NCBI GenBank assembly: GCA_947628105.1
Contig: CANQYN010000064.1
Coordinates: forward strand, 1-5,517
Source of the DNA: an uncultured Bacilli bacterium
Lineage (GTDB): Bacteria; Bacillota_I; Bacilli_A; RF39; UBA660
Direction of reading: 5' to 3'
DNA length: 5,517 nucleotides
Every line of letters starts with the position of its first letter. Position 1 is the first letter of the stretch. Below, one piece after another: positions 1 to 5,481 of this stretch. The notes beneath the pieces were generated by a model. The model ran no database searches. It was not told the origin of the DNA and saw only the letters and a program-made list of their open reading frames with translations. The position numbers and the translations under genes are program-made.

Positions 1-8
1 TAATTGGT

Positions 9-29
9 TGACAAACAACAAATTTGTCA
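9..29. repeat. Small inverted repeat downstream of secA
   Basis: Arms TGACAAA (9-15) and TTTGTCA (23-29) pair perfectly over 7 bp with a 7-nt loop, about 35 nt after the secA stop. No T run follows within the window on the minus strand, so it cannot be called a terminator. An AAGGGG purine block (minus strand, about 55-50) lies between it and secA, but no start codon with suitable spacing confirms a following gene. Confidence 0.35.
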
Positions 30-62
30 CTTTTTTAATATTGATTTTCCCCTTATTTTATC

Positions 63-2552
63 TTACTTTCCACAACAATTTTTATATTTCTTTCCCGAAC
101 CACAAGGACAAGGTTCGTTTCTGCCAATTTTATTGACACGTTTTGGTTGTGCCTTTTTTACTTTAGTACTATCATTTACTGCTTGCCCTTTAATTACTTG
201 TTTTCTTTCAACATTTTGACGAATTTCCGCATTCAATAAATACATTGTAATTTCTTTATCGACATTGTCTAACATTTCTTCATATAGGTCAAAACCTTCC
301 ATTGTATATGCGCGAAGAGGATCTTCACTATATCCCCGTAATCCAATTCCTTCTCTTAAAGAAGCCATTGTGCTAATATGATTCATCCAAAAAGTATCAA
401 TAATACGTAAGCTAATTGCTTTTTCAAATTCATGTGCTACTTCTTCAGGAATTTGTTTTAATTTATCCTCATATTCTTGTACTGTTTTATTATACAAATA
501 ATCGATTAATTCTTCTTCTTTTTTATCTTTAATATCATTAAGTTTTAAATCTTTTTTTAATAAGTATTCATTTGTATATTCTAATATTTCAGAATAATCT
601 TTTTCTGTTAAATATCCTTCTGGTTCAATATGATCCATAACCAAATCAGAAATATTGTTGCGGATTCTTTCTAAGACAGTATCATGAATACTTTCAGAAT
701 CTAAGATTTCATTTCTAGCATCATAAATATATTCTCTTTGCTTATTAATGACATCATCATATTGTAACAATGCTTTACGAGTATCAAAGTTTTCTCCTTC
801 GATTCTTCTTTGAGCCGATTCAATTGATTTTGTTAATGCCTTTACTCTAATACATTCATCTTCTTTAAAACCAACACGAGCTAACATATCCTTTGCTCTA
901 TCAGCGCCGAATCGTACCATCAATTCATCTTCAAATGATACACAGAATTGAGAAGCACCTTCATCTCCTTGACGACCTGAACGTCCACGCAATTGATCAT
1001 CGATACGTCTTGACTCATGGCGTTCTGTTCCTATGACAAATAGACCACCTAATTCTTTTACTTCATCACTAATTTTAATATCTGTTCCACGTCCTGCCAT
1101 ATTAGTAGCAATCGTAACAGCGCCTTTTCTTCCTGCATTTGCAATAATTTCAGCTTCTCTTGCGTGATTCTTAGCATTCAATACTTCATGAGGAATATGT
1201 TCTTTTTTTAACATTGAACTTATCAATTCACTTGTTTCTACTGCTATAGTTCCAACTAAGACTGGTTGCCCTTTTTCATGTTTTTCTTTAATTGCTTCTA
1301 CAATAGCCTTATATTTTCCCTTTTTTGTCGCAAAGATAAGATCTCCATAATCAATTCTGGCGATTGGTTTATTTGTTGGGATTTGAATAACATACATATT
1401 ATAAATATCCCTAAATTCCTCTTCTTCTGTTTTAGCTGTCCCTGTCATACCAGATAATTTATTATACATTCGAAATAAATTTTGAAAGGTAATTGTCGCA
1501 AGCGTTTTTGTCTCTTGTTGAATTTCTACTCCTTCTTTAGCCTCGATTGCTTGATGTAATCCATCTGAAAAATTTCTTCCTTCCATCAAACGTCCAGTAA
1601 AAGAATCTACAATAACTACTCTTCCTTCTTTGACAACATAATCAAAATCTTTTTTCATTGCATAATTTGCTCGTAATGCTTGATTAATAAAATGAACCAA
1701 AGTAGTATTACTAATATCATATAAGTTGGATACATTAAATGATTTTTCAGCTAATTTAATCCCTTTTTCATCTAAAGTAACTGCTTTTTGTTTTTCATCA
1801 TAAAGATAGCCATCATTTTCTTTCAATGTTTTTACAAACTTATCGGCTTGGATATAAAGATTAGCAGATTCCATATATCCCCCGGAAATAATCAATGGTG
1901 TTCTTGCTTCATCAATTAAAATAGAATCCACTTCATCAACGATAGCAAAATTTAGTCCTCTTTGTACTCGGTCATCCGCCTTTACAACCATGTTATCTCT
2001 TAAGTAATCAAATCCAACTTCATTATTAGTTGTATAAGTAATGTCACATGCATAAGCTGCTTTTTTTTCAGAAGCTGTAAGCTCGCGAAAATTTACTCCA
2101 ACGCTTAATCCTAAGAAACGATAAATGCTTCCCATCCAATTGGCATCACGCTCTGCTAAATATTCGTTGACAGTAATAACATGGACTCCTTTTCCACTTA
2201 ATGCATTTAGGTAAGCCGGCATAGTAGAGGTTAGAGTTTTTCCTTCTCCAGTACGCATCTGGGCAATATTTCCTTCATGGATAGCAAGACCACCTAAAAT
2301 TTGTACATAAAAAGGTTTTTCGCCAATAACACGATAAGCTGCTTCTCGAACAACAGCGAACGCTTCTATCTTAATATCGTCTAATGTCTCTCCTTTAGCA
2401 AGTCGTTCTTTAAAAATTTCAGTTTGCTTTTTTAATTCATTATCTGTCATTTTAGACATTTTACTATCAAGTTCAACTACTTGATCAGCTTCTTTTTTGA
2501 ATTTTTCTAATTCTTTATATTCTGTATCAAATATTTTTTTAAATAATTTCAT
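63..2552 (-). CDS. secA: Preprotein translocase ATPase SecA
   Basis: SecA is the motor ATPase that pushes unfolded preproteins through the SecYEG channel at the cytoplasmic membrane. The 829-aa product is full length for the family (roughly 800-900 aa). Visible motifs, in order, are Walker A TGEGKT (101-106), the DEAD-type Walker B DEVD (206-209) followed by LIDEARTPLIISG, the preprotein cross-linking region (about 225-365), SGMTGTAKTEEEEF (367-380), TNMAGRGTDIK (483-493) and QLRGRSGRQGD (520-530). A helical scaffold/two-helix finger region follows around IDTFWMNHI (718-726). The C-terminal zinc finger has C815, C817, C826 and C827, in a CxC...CC form rather than the common CxC...CH. I chose the ATG at 2552 because an AAAGGAA ribosome site lies 8 nt upstream; an in-frame ATG at 2570 would add six residues but overlaps that site. 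It lies downstream of hpf, the usual Firmicutes order, behind a terminator and a candidate promoter of its own. The stop is TAA. Identification is essentially certain. Confidence 0.98.
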   Translation of the reverse strand: MKLFKKIFDTEYKELEKFKKEADQVVELDSKMSKMTDNELKKQTEIFKERLAKGETLDDIKIEAFAVVREAAYRVIGEKPFYVQILGGLAIHEGNIAQMRTGEGKTLTSTMPAYLNALSGKGVHVITVNEYLAERDANWMGSIYRFLGLSVGVNFRELTASEKKAAYACDITYTTNNEVGFDYLRDNMVVKADDRVQRGLNFAIVDEVDSILIDEARTPLIISGGYMESANLYIQADKFVKTLKENDGYLYDEKQKAVTLDEKGIKLAEKSFNVSNLYDISNTTLVHFINQALRANYAMKKDFDYVVKEGRVVIVDSFTGRLMEGRNFSDGLHQAIEAKEGVEIQQETKTLATITFQNLFRMYNKLSGMTGTAKTEEEEFRDIYNMYVIQIPTNKPIARIDYGDLIFATKKGKYKAIVEAIKEKHEKGQPVLVGTIAVETSELISSMLKKEHIPHEVLNAKNHAREAEIIANAGRKGAVTIATNMAGRGTDIKISDEVKELGGLFVIGTERHESRRIDDQLRGRSGRQGDEGASQFCVSFEDELMVRFGADRAKDMLARVGFKEDECIRVKALTKSIESAQRRIEGENFDTRKALLQYDDVINKQREYIYDARNEILDSESIHDTVLERIRNNISDLVMDHIEPEGYLTEKDYSEILEYTNEYLLKKDLKLNDIKDKKEEELIDYLYNKTVQEYEDKLKQIPEEVAHEFEKAISLRIIDTFWMNHISTMASLREGIGLRGYSEDPLRAYTMEGFDLYEEMLDNVDKEITMYLLNAEIRQNVERKQVIKGQAVNDSTKVKKAQPKRVNKIGRNEPCPCGSGKKYKNCCGK

Positions 2553-2560
2553 ACTACTCG

Positions 2561-2567
2561 TTCCTTT
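2561..2567 (-). promoter_or_regulatory. Ribosome binding site deciding the secA start
   Basis: On the minus strand this reads AAAGGAA, followed by 8 nt and then the ATG at 2552-2550. The upstream in-frame ATG (2570-2568) directly abuts this purine block and has no well-spaced site of its own; the next AAGGAA lies more than 20 nt further upstream. This favours the shorter SecA beginning MKLFKKIF, which also matches the usual SecA N-terminus. Confidence 0.8.
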
Positions 2568-2577
2568 CATACATATA

Positions 2578-2657
2578 AATTTATTTTATCAAATTTCCTT
2601 TTAAAATAATAGTATAGATGATAAATTTTCATAAATTTATCTAATTTATTTTATCAA
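2578..2657. repeat. Two copies of a 15-nt direct repeat flanking the secA promoter
   Basis: The minus-strand sequence TTGATAAAATAAATT occurs identically at 2657-2643 and at 2592-2578, 65 bp apart. One copy begins just after the hpf terminator stem, and the other lies in the secA leader upstream of the ribosome site. They bracket the candidate -10 box and the dyad. The low complexity means chance is possible, and no function is known. Confidence 0.6.
2611..2641 (-). promoter_or_regulatory. Candidate secA promoter with overlapping dyad operator
   Basis: A TATACT -10 box lies at 2616-2611, after the hpf terminator, so secA can be transcribed on its own with a leader of about 50 nt. No good -35 is visible at 16-18 bp spacing. 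That space is instead filled by a perfect inverted repeat with arms GATAAATTT/AAATTTATC (2620-2628 and 2633-2641, 4-nt spacer). The -10 is seen directly. That the dyad binds a regulator is inference, and in such AT-rich DNA it could be chance. Confidence 0.5.
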
Positions 2658-2684
2658 TTAAAAAGACGTTTTATGCGTCTTTTA
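2655..2684 (-). terminator. Rho-independent terminator of hpf
   Basis: On the minus strand, arms AAAAGACG (2683-2676) and CGTCTTTT (2668-2661) form a perfect 8-bp stem with a 7-nt loop, followed by a short T-rich tail (TAATTG). The first arm overlaps the hpf stop codon at 2684-2682. The stem contains two adjacent G-C pairs next to the loop plus one more. The tail is short, so some read-through into secA is plausible. Confidence 0.7.
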
Positions 2685-3212
2685 TTCTACTTCTATAATT
2701 CCGTAATTTCCATCTTTTCTTTTATATAATACAGACATTGTATTTGTATTTGTATTATTAAATATGAAAAAGGAATGACCTAATAAATTCATTTGAAGAA
2801 TAGCTTCCTCTTCGCTCATCGGTTTATTTTCAATTTTCTTTCTCTTAATAATTTTATTATTTTCTACTTCTTCTTCAGAAACTTCAAAGTCAATAAACAT
2901 TGCCATCGTATCCCGATTAGTTTTTTGTTTTAATCTAGTCTTATTCTTACGAATTTGGCGTTCTAATTTATCCACAACTAAATCAATCGCCGCATAAAGA
3001 TCATCATGTCCTTCTTCTGCTCTTAAAATTGCTTTTGAAATAGGGATTGTTACTTCAACTATTTGATTTTTATTTGTTGTTCTAACAAGTACATTGGCTG
3101 TGAAATTATCTGGTTCTTCAAAATATTTGTTTAACCTCCCTAATTTTTCCTCAATATAAGATTTGATTGCCTCTGTTACTTCCAGTTTACTTCCACGAAT
3201 ATTAAATTTCAT
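2682..3212 (-). CDS. hpf: Long-form ribosome hibernation promoting factor (HPF, S30AE family)
   Basis: Long HPF binds the small ribosomal subunit in the decoding/mRNA channel and dimerises 70S ribosomes into inactive 100S particles during slow growth or stress. The 176-aa protein has the expected two parts. An N-terminal S30AE domain (about 1-95) contains RAEEGHDDLYAAIDLVVDKL (64-83) and a basic helix QIRKNKTRLKQK. After a charged linker (about 96-126) comes the C-terminal dimerisation domain (127-176) with KPMSEEEAILQMNLLGHSFFIF and VLYKRKDGNYGIIE. This second domain separates it from short HPF and YfiA types. The ATG follows a perfect AGGAGG site at 8-nt spacing. It has its own promoter just upstream, a terminator overlapping its TAA stop, and secA next downstream, the conserved Firmicutes arrangement. 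Confidence 0.97.
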   Translation of the reverse strand: MKFNIRGSKLEVTEAIKSYIEEKLGRLNKYFEEPDNFTANVLVRTTNKNQIVEVTIPISKAILRAEEGHDDLYAAIDLVVDKLERQIRKNKTRLKQKTNRDTMAMFIDFEVSEEEVENNKIIKRKKIENKPMSEEEAILQMNLLGHSFFIFNNTNTNTMSVLYKRKDGNYGIIEVE

Positions 3213-3220
3213 ATTCTCAG

Positions 3221-3226
3221 CCTCCT
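3221..3226 (-). promoter_or_regulatory. Strong ribosome binding site of hpf
   Basis: The minus strand reads AGGAGG, 8 nt before the hpf ATG (3212-3210). It is the best Shine-Dalgarno match in the window. It lies only a few bases downstream of the -10 box, so the hpf mRNA would have a very short leader of roughly 15-20 nt. Confidence 0.85.
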
Positions 3227-3232
3227 ACTTAT

Positions 3233-3260
3233 AGTATAGCATAAAATAAAAAGAAAGCAA
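3233..3260 (-). promoter_or_regulatory. Housekeeping-type promoter of hpf
   Basis: On the minus strand, TTGCTT (3260-3255), a 16-bp spacer and TATACT (3238-3233) form a vegetative sigma-type promoter, and the start of transcription should fall near 3226-3228. The -35 lies inside the 3' arm of the upstream terminator hairpin. I see no clear SigB-type promoter here, although hpf is stress-regulated in many Firmicutes. Confidence 0.7.
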
Positions 3261-3289
3261 TTCTTTTTATTATCGAAAATGCTTTCTTT
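3242..3289 (-). terminator. Terminator of the mutY-DUF1003 unit
   Basis: On the minus strand, AAAGAAAGCA (3289-3280) and TGCTTTCTTT (3259-3250) pair perfectly over 10 bp around a 20-nt loop. The second arm runs into a T-rich tail (TTTATTTTA). The loop is long, but part of it (AAAA against TTTT) can pair and extend the stem. It lies between the DUF1003 stop and the hpf promoter. Confidence 0.7.
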
Positions 3290-3306
3290 ATTCTCTACAA
3301 ATAGTT

Positions 3307-3338
3307 TTTCTCTTTTATGTAATTTATGAAAAGGGAAA
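3307..3338. repeat. Imperfect inverted repeat after the DUF1003 gene
   Basis: Arms at 3307-3318 and 3326-3338 pair with one mismatch (a G-U wobble in plus-strand RNA, C against A in minus-strand RNA) and one bulged base. The repeat sits about 10 nt after the DUF1003 stop codon. It has no clean T tail on the minus strand, so it may be an mRNA 3' stabilising hairpin or simply AT-rich chance pairing. Confidence 0.3.
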
Positions 3339-3348
3339 TCTTTTAAAC

Positions 3349-3861
3349 CTATTTATTTTCTTGTTTAAAATATTCTATAATTTTTCTTTGATTTTTAATA
3401 ATTTCATCCATTTTATCGTGTAATGCTTCTAATATAAGTTCACTTTTTAAATCTACCTTATAATCATTTTTAGATCTCATACTATCTTTTCTCGCCTCTC
3501 TATTTTGACTCATCATGATAATTGGTGCTTGTAAGGCCGCTAAACACGATAAAAGTAAATTCAATAAAATAAATGGATAAGGATCAACGTCTTTTAAAAC
3601 AGTAATATTTAATATCATCCATATCGCTAAAAAGATAATAAAACCAATAATAAAGCCCCAACTACCCGCTACTTGAGTTAATTTATCAGCTATTTTATCA
3701 CCCTTTTTTAAATTTTGTTCATTTTGTTTATCGACATCAATTGAAATTGGTTGATCGATTAAAATATCAATTAATTCTACTTCATCATTCGTTTCTAAAT
3801 TTTGATTTAATAGCATATTCACAATTTCACGTTTTGATTTTTGAATTTTTTCATTAGCCAT
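3349..3861 (-). CDS. DUF1003 family membrane protein
   Basis: This is a small integral membrane protein of unknown function. The 170-aa product has a soluble acidic N-terminal stretch (1-60), then the family core: GSWGF leading into a first membrane helix (about 68-88), the short loop DVDPYPF (91-97), a second helix LLNLLLSCLAALQAPIIMM (99-117), and the signature SQNREARKD (118-126) followed by NDYKVDLKSE (132-141). The C-terminus (about 140-168) is charged and likely coiled-coil. These core motifs identify DUF1003, a family of unknown biochemical role. I chose the second in-frame ATG at 3861 because GGTGAT, matching the 3' part of the anti-Shine-Dalgarno pairing region, lies 4 nt upstream; the ATG at 3873 (four more residues) has no site. 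It starts 17 nt after the mutY stop, so the two are very probably cotranscribed. The stop is TAG. Confidence 0.9.
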   Translation of the reverse strand: MANEKIQKSKREIVNMLLNQNLETNDEVELIDILIDQPISIDVDKQNEQNLKKGDKIADKLTQVAGSWGFIIGFIIFLAIWMILNITVLKDVDPYPFILLNLLLSCLAALQAPIIMMSQNREARKDSMRSKNDYKVDLKSELILEALHDKMDEIIKNQRKIIEYFKQENK

Positions 3862-3865
3862 AATT

Positions 3866-3871
3866 ATCACC
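3866..3871 (-). promoter_or_regulatory. Ribosome binding site deciding the DUF1003 start
   Basis: The minus strand reads GGTGAT, then AATT, then the ATG at 3861-3859. GGTGAT is the 3' end of the full consensus pairing region, so a short gap to the start codon is expected. The site overlaps the upstream in-frame ATG, arguing that the upstream codon is not used. Confidence 0.6.
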
Positions 3872-3878
3872 ATATTTA

Positions 3879-4925
3879 TTATAACATATTTTTTTCTATA
3901 ATATTAGTAATTTCTTTTACAAAAGGTTGAAAAGCAACCGCGATAGCATATTTTTCTTTTATTTCTTTTACCGTAACCCATTGATATTCTGGTATCTCAT
4001 CATCTAATTCAATCAGATAAGATTGCATCTTCCAAATTCGATGAGAAAAAACATGTTTACTTTCAATATTCTTTTTTATTTTTTTTACGACAAGACTTTT
4101 TTCTGTCATACTCTCTTTTACTTTTTTTAAAGAACGATATCCGATATCATTAGGAAATTGCCAAAGTTTTTGTAAGAGCCCTGCTTCTCTTTTTTCAATA
4201 GCAATTTTATTTTTACAAATATATAAATATACTGTGTATTTTTCTTCTTGTATTTTCTTTTTTCCATTGCGAACAGGTAACTCTAACATAGTCCCTTGCC
4301 GATAAGATTGACAAAATGATTTTAAAGGACAATCACTACATTTGGGCATTCCATTAGGAAGACAAATCAGTTCTCCTAACTCCATCATCGCCTCATTGAA
4401 ATCTCCACTTTGTTTTGGTAATATCTTTTTTAAATTAATAGATACTTCCTTTCGTACCGACATTTCATCAATATTTTGTCTCGAATTTTTCAATCGCATG
4501 TAAACACGAAGTACATTTCCGTCAATCGCTACTTCTTTTTTTGAAAAACATATAGAAGATATCGCTCCTGCTGTATATTCTCCTATCCCAGGTAATTTTA
4601 TAATTTCTTCATATTCTGTCGGAAATTTTCCGTCGTATTTTTCCATAATTTGAATAGCTGCTAATCGTAAATTTCTCGCTCGATTATAGTATCCTAATCC
4701 TTCCCATAATTTTAGCAATTCATCTTCTTCAATCATAGCTAAATCCGAAATCGAAGGAACTTTTTTCATAAATTTTTTATAATATTCTTTTACAGTTTCA
4801 ATTCTTGTTTGCTGAAGCATAATTTCCGAAATCCATACATGATATGGATCTTTATCATATCGCCAAAGAAGCATTCTTTTATTTTTGAAATACCAATTTA
4901 ATAGTGGCTCTACTATTTCTTTCAT
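3879..4925 (-). CDS. mutY: A/G-specific adenine glycosylase MutY
   Basis: MutY removes adenine mispaired with 8-oxoguanine, preventing G-to-T transversions in oxidative-damage repair. The 348-aa protein is normal length. The catalytic domain has the SEIMLQQTRIETV motif with the catalytic glutamate E34, the helix-hairpin-helix LPGIGEYTAG (111-120) with Y117, and the catalytic aspartate D135 in AIDGNVLRV. An iron-sulfur cluster loop has cysteines C188, C196, C199 and C205; the first gap is seven residues rather than the six of E. coli MutY. The C-terminal NUDIX-like domain (about 228-348) carries LWQFP (254-258) and the F293-S294-H295 triad, which in Bacillus-type MutY recognises 8-oxoguanine. 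The ATG follows GAGG at 7-nt spacing. The gene is first in a unit with the DUF1003 gene, transcribed divergently from the unknown gene at 5038. Confidence 0.97.
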   Translation of the reverse strand: MKEIVEPLLNWYFKNKRMLLWRYDKDPYHVWISEIMLQQTRIETVKEYYKKFMKKVPSISDLAMIEEDELLKLWEGLGYYNRARNLRLAAIQIMEKYDGKFPTEYEEIIKLPGIGEYTAGAISSICFSKKEVAIDGNVLRVYMRLKNSRQNIDEMSVRKEVSINLKKILPKQSGDFNEAMMELGELICLPNGMPKCSDCPLKSFCQSYRQGTMLELPVRNGKKKIQEEKYTVYLYICKNKIAIEKREAGLLQKLWQFPNDIGYRSLKKVKESMTEKSLVVKKIKKNIESKHVFSHRIWKMQSYLIELDDEIPEYQWVTVKEIKEKYAIAVAFQPFVKEITNIIEKNML

Positions 4926-4948
4926 TTTACTGCCTCATTTCTATCTCA

Positions 4949-4977
4949 ACTATACTATAGCTATATTAAAAAAGCAA
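4949..4977 (-). promoter_or_regulatory. Promoter of mutY
   Basis: On the minus strand, TTGCTT (4977-4972), a 17-bp spacer and TATAGT (4954-4949) lie about 25 bp before the mutY ATG, with the GAGG ribosome site at 4936-4933. A second TATAGT, 5 bp upstream, would have a 12-bp spacer and is less likely. The spacer contains a 10-bp palindrome (4956-4965) of unknown meaning. Confidence 0.65.
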
Positions 4978-4981
4978 ATAC

Positions 4982-5010
4982 TTGATTTTATCATTTTTTT
5001 ATCTTATAAT
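4982..5010 (+). promoter_or_regulatory. Promoter of the divergent unknown gene
   Basis: TTGATT (4982-4987), a 17-bp spacer and a consensus TATAAT (5005-5010) form the best housekeeping promoter in the window. Transcription should begin near 5016-5018, giving a leader of about 20 nt before the ATG at 5038. Its -35 is separated by only 4 bp from the -35 of mutY on the other strand. Confidence 0.8.
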
Positions 5011-5037
5011 AAAAAGAAAATTTATCGAGGTGCTAAG

Positions 5038-5427
5038 ATGGATGAAGAGGTAAGATATGGTTCTTTCATATTAAATTTGAAAAGTCGTGTTTTTGATTCT
5101 TGTAAAAATTTAGATGAAGTAAATTTTTCTACTTTGCTCGAATGTTTGGATTGTGCCAATAGTGATTTTCAATTACTGGATTCGAATGAAGAAGTTTTAA
5201 TTGATTATATCTACCAAACAAATTCACCAAATACTAAAATAACCCGTTTCATCATTACTTTTTATGATAGAGTAAATAGCAAAAACATTATCTCTTATTT
5301 GAGAAATCCAAATAGTGATTATCGTTTAGTTAGAGAAAAAGATAATGTTATTTTACATTATCCTAAAGAAGAAGAACAAACAGTCATTTCTTCATATCAA
5401 AAGAAAAAAAGAAAAAATATAGTATAA
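5038..5427 (+). CDS. Hypothetical 129-aa protein with an internal duplication
   Basis: I do not recognise this protein. The ATG at 5038 is chosen because GAGGTG (5027-5032) lies 5 nt upstream and a strong promoter ends at 5010; an open frame extends back to 4885 but would run through the promoter into mutY. No signal peptide or membrane segment is visible, so it is probably cytoplasmic. Residues 25-57 and 76-108 align without gaps, with 10 of 33 identical: both have D-x-V-N, a helix-like segment with paired L/I residues, then NSD(F/Y)xL and a beta-like stretch ending in V-x-x-x-Y. This suggests two copies of a small alpha-beta unit. There are three cysteines (C22, C36, C39) and a basic tail KKKRKNIV. 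The stop codon lies in the loop of a terminator hairpin. That it is a real gene is well supported by promoter, ribosome site and terminator; the function is unknown. Confidence 0.82.
   Translation: MDEEVRYGSFILNLKSRVFDSCKNLDEVNFSTLLECLDCANSDFQLLDSNEEVLIDYIYQTNSPNTKITRFIITFYDRVNSKNIISYLRNPNSDYRLVREKDNVILHYPKEEEQTVISSYQKKKRKNIV
5110..5361 (+). repeat. Diverged internal repeat within the unknown gene
   Basis: Codons 25-57 (5110-5208) and 76-108 (5263-5361) encode related segments at a constant 51-residue offset. At the DNA level the clearest trace is AATAGTGATT, identical at 5158-5167 and 5311-5320 and followed by TTC or ATC. The rest has diverged, so this is an old duplication, if it is a true duplication rather than convergence. 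Confidence 0.5.
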
Positions 5428-5442
5428 TTACTATATTTTTTT
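5403..5442. terminator. Bidirectional terminator between the unknown gene and the tRNA
   Basis: A perfect 12-bp inverted repeat (arms 5412-5423 and 5430-5441, 6-nt loop) is rich in A on the left and T on the right. It ends in a T run on the plus strand. On the minus strand it is followed by two more T runs (complement of the A-rich 5403-5417). It can therefore stop transcription from both the protein gene and the converging tRNA gene. The stem has very few G-C pairs, so its strength is uncertain. The protein gene's TAA (5425-5427) lies in the loop. Confidence 0.7.
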
Positions 5443-5451
5443 ATTATAAAG

Positions 5452-5469
5452 TCCTTGATTTTCAAAGGA
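5452..5469 (-). terminator. Weak hairpin downstream of the tRNA
   Basis: On the minus strand, TCCTT and AAGGA pair, with one further G-C pair possible across a bulge, about a dozen bases after the tRNA CCA end. The tail (CTTTATAAT) is only modestly T-rich. It may be a processing or first-stage termination hairpin ahead of the stronger one at 5403-5442. Confidence 0.35.
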
Positions 5470-5481
5470 TTATTTCATAAA

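Noticed and set aside
4..219. Plus-strand open frame of 71 codons
   Set aside because: It lies antisense to the zinc-finger end of secA, starts at TTG without a ribosome site, and resembles no known protein.
1266..1457. Plus-strand open frame of 63 codons inside secA
   Set aside because: It is antisense to conserved SecA motifs, has no ribosome site, and its composition is that of a shadow frame.
2554..2574. Six-codon mini-ORF (MYERNE, stop TAG) ending one base before the secA ATG, as a possible SecM-like leader
   Set aside because: It is far too short for an arrest peptide, and the nearest AAGGAA site is about 20 nt away. It most likely arises by chance from the ATG-rich leader.
63..4925. 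Possible UGA-recoded (mycoplasma-type) genetic code, since none of the five genes ends in TGA
   Set aside because: The tryptophan codons checked in SecA and MutY are TGG, and all conserved domains are complete under the standard code. Five stops are too few to infer avoidance.
4956..4965. 10-bp palindrome TATAGCTATA in the mutY promoter spacer as an operator
   Set aside because: It is short, AT-rich and overlaps alternative -10-like sequences, so it is expected by chance at this composition.
4885..5037. Upstream extension of the unknown plus-strand gene
   Set aside because: The frame is open back to 4885, but that would overlap the mutY start and include the TTGATT/TATAAT promoter. The ATG at 5038 has a good GAGGTG site.
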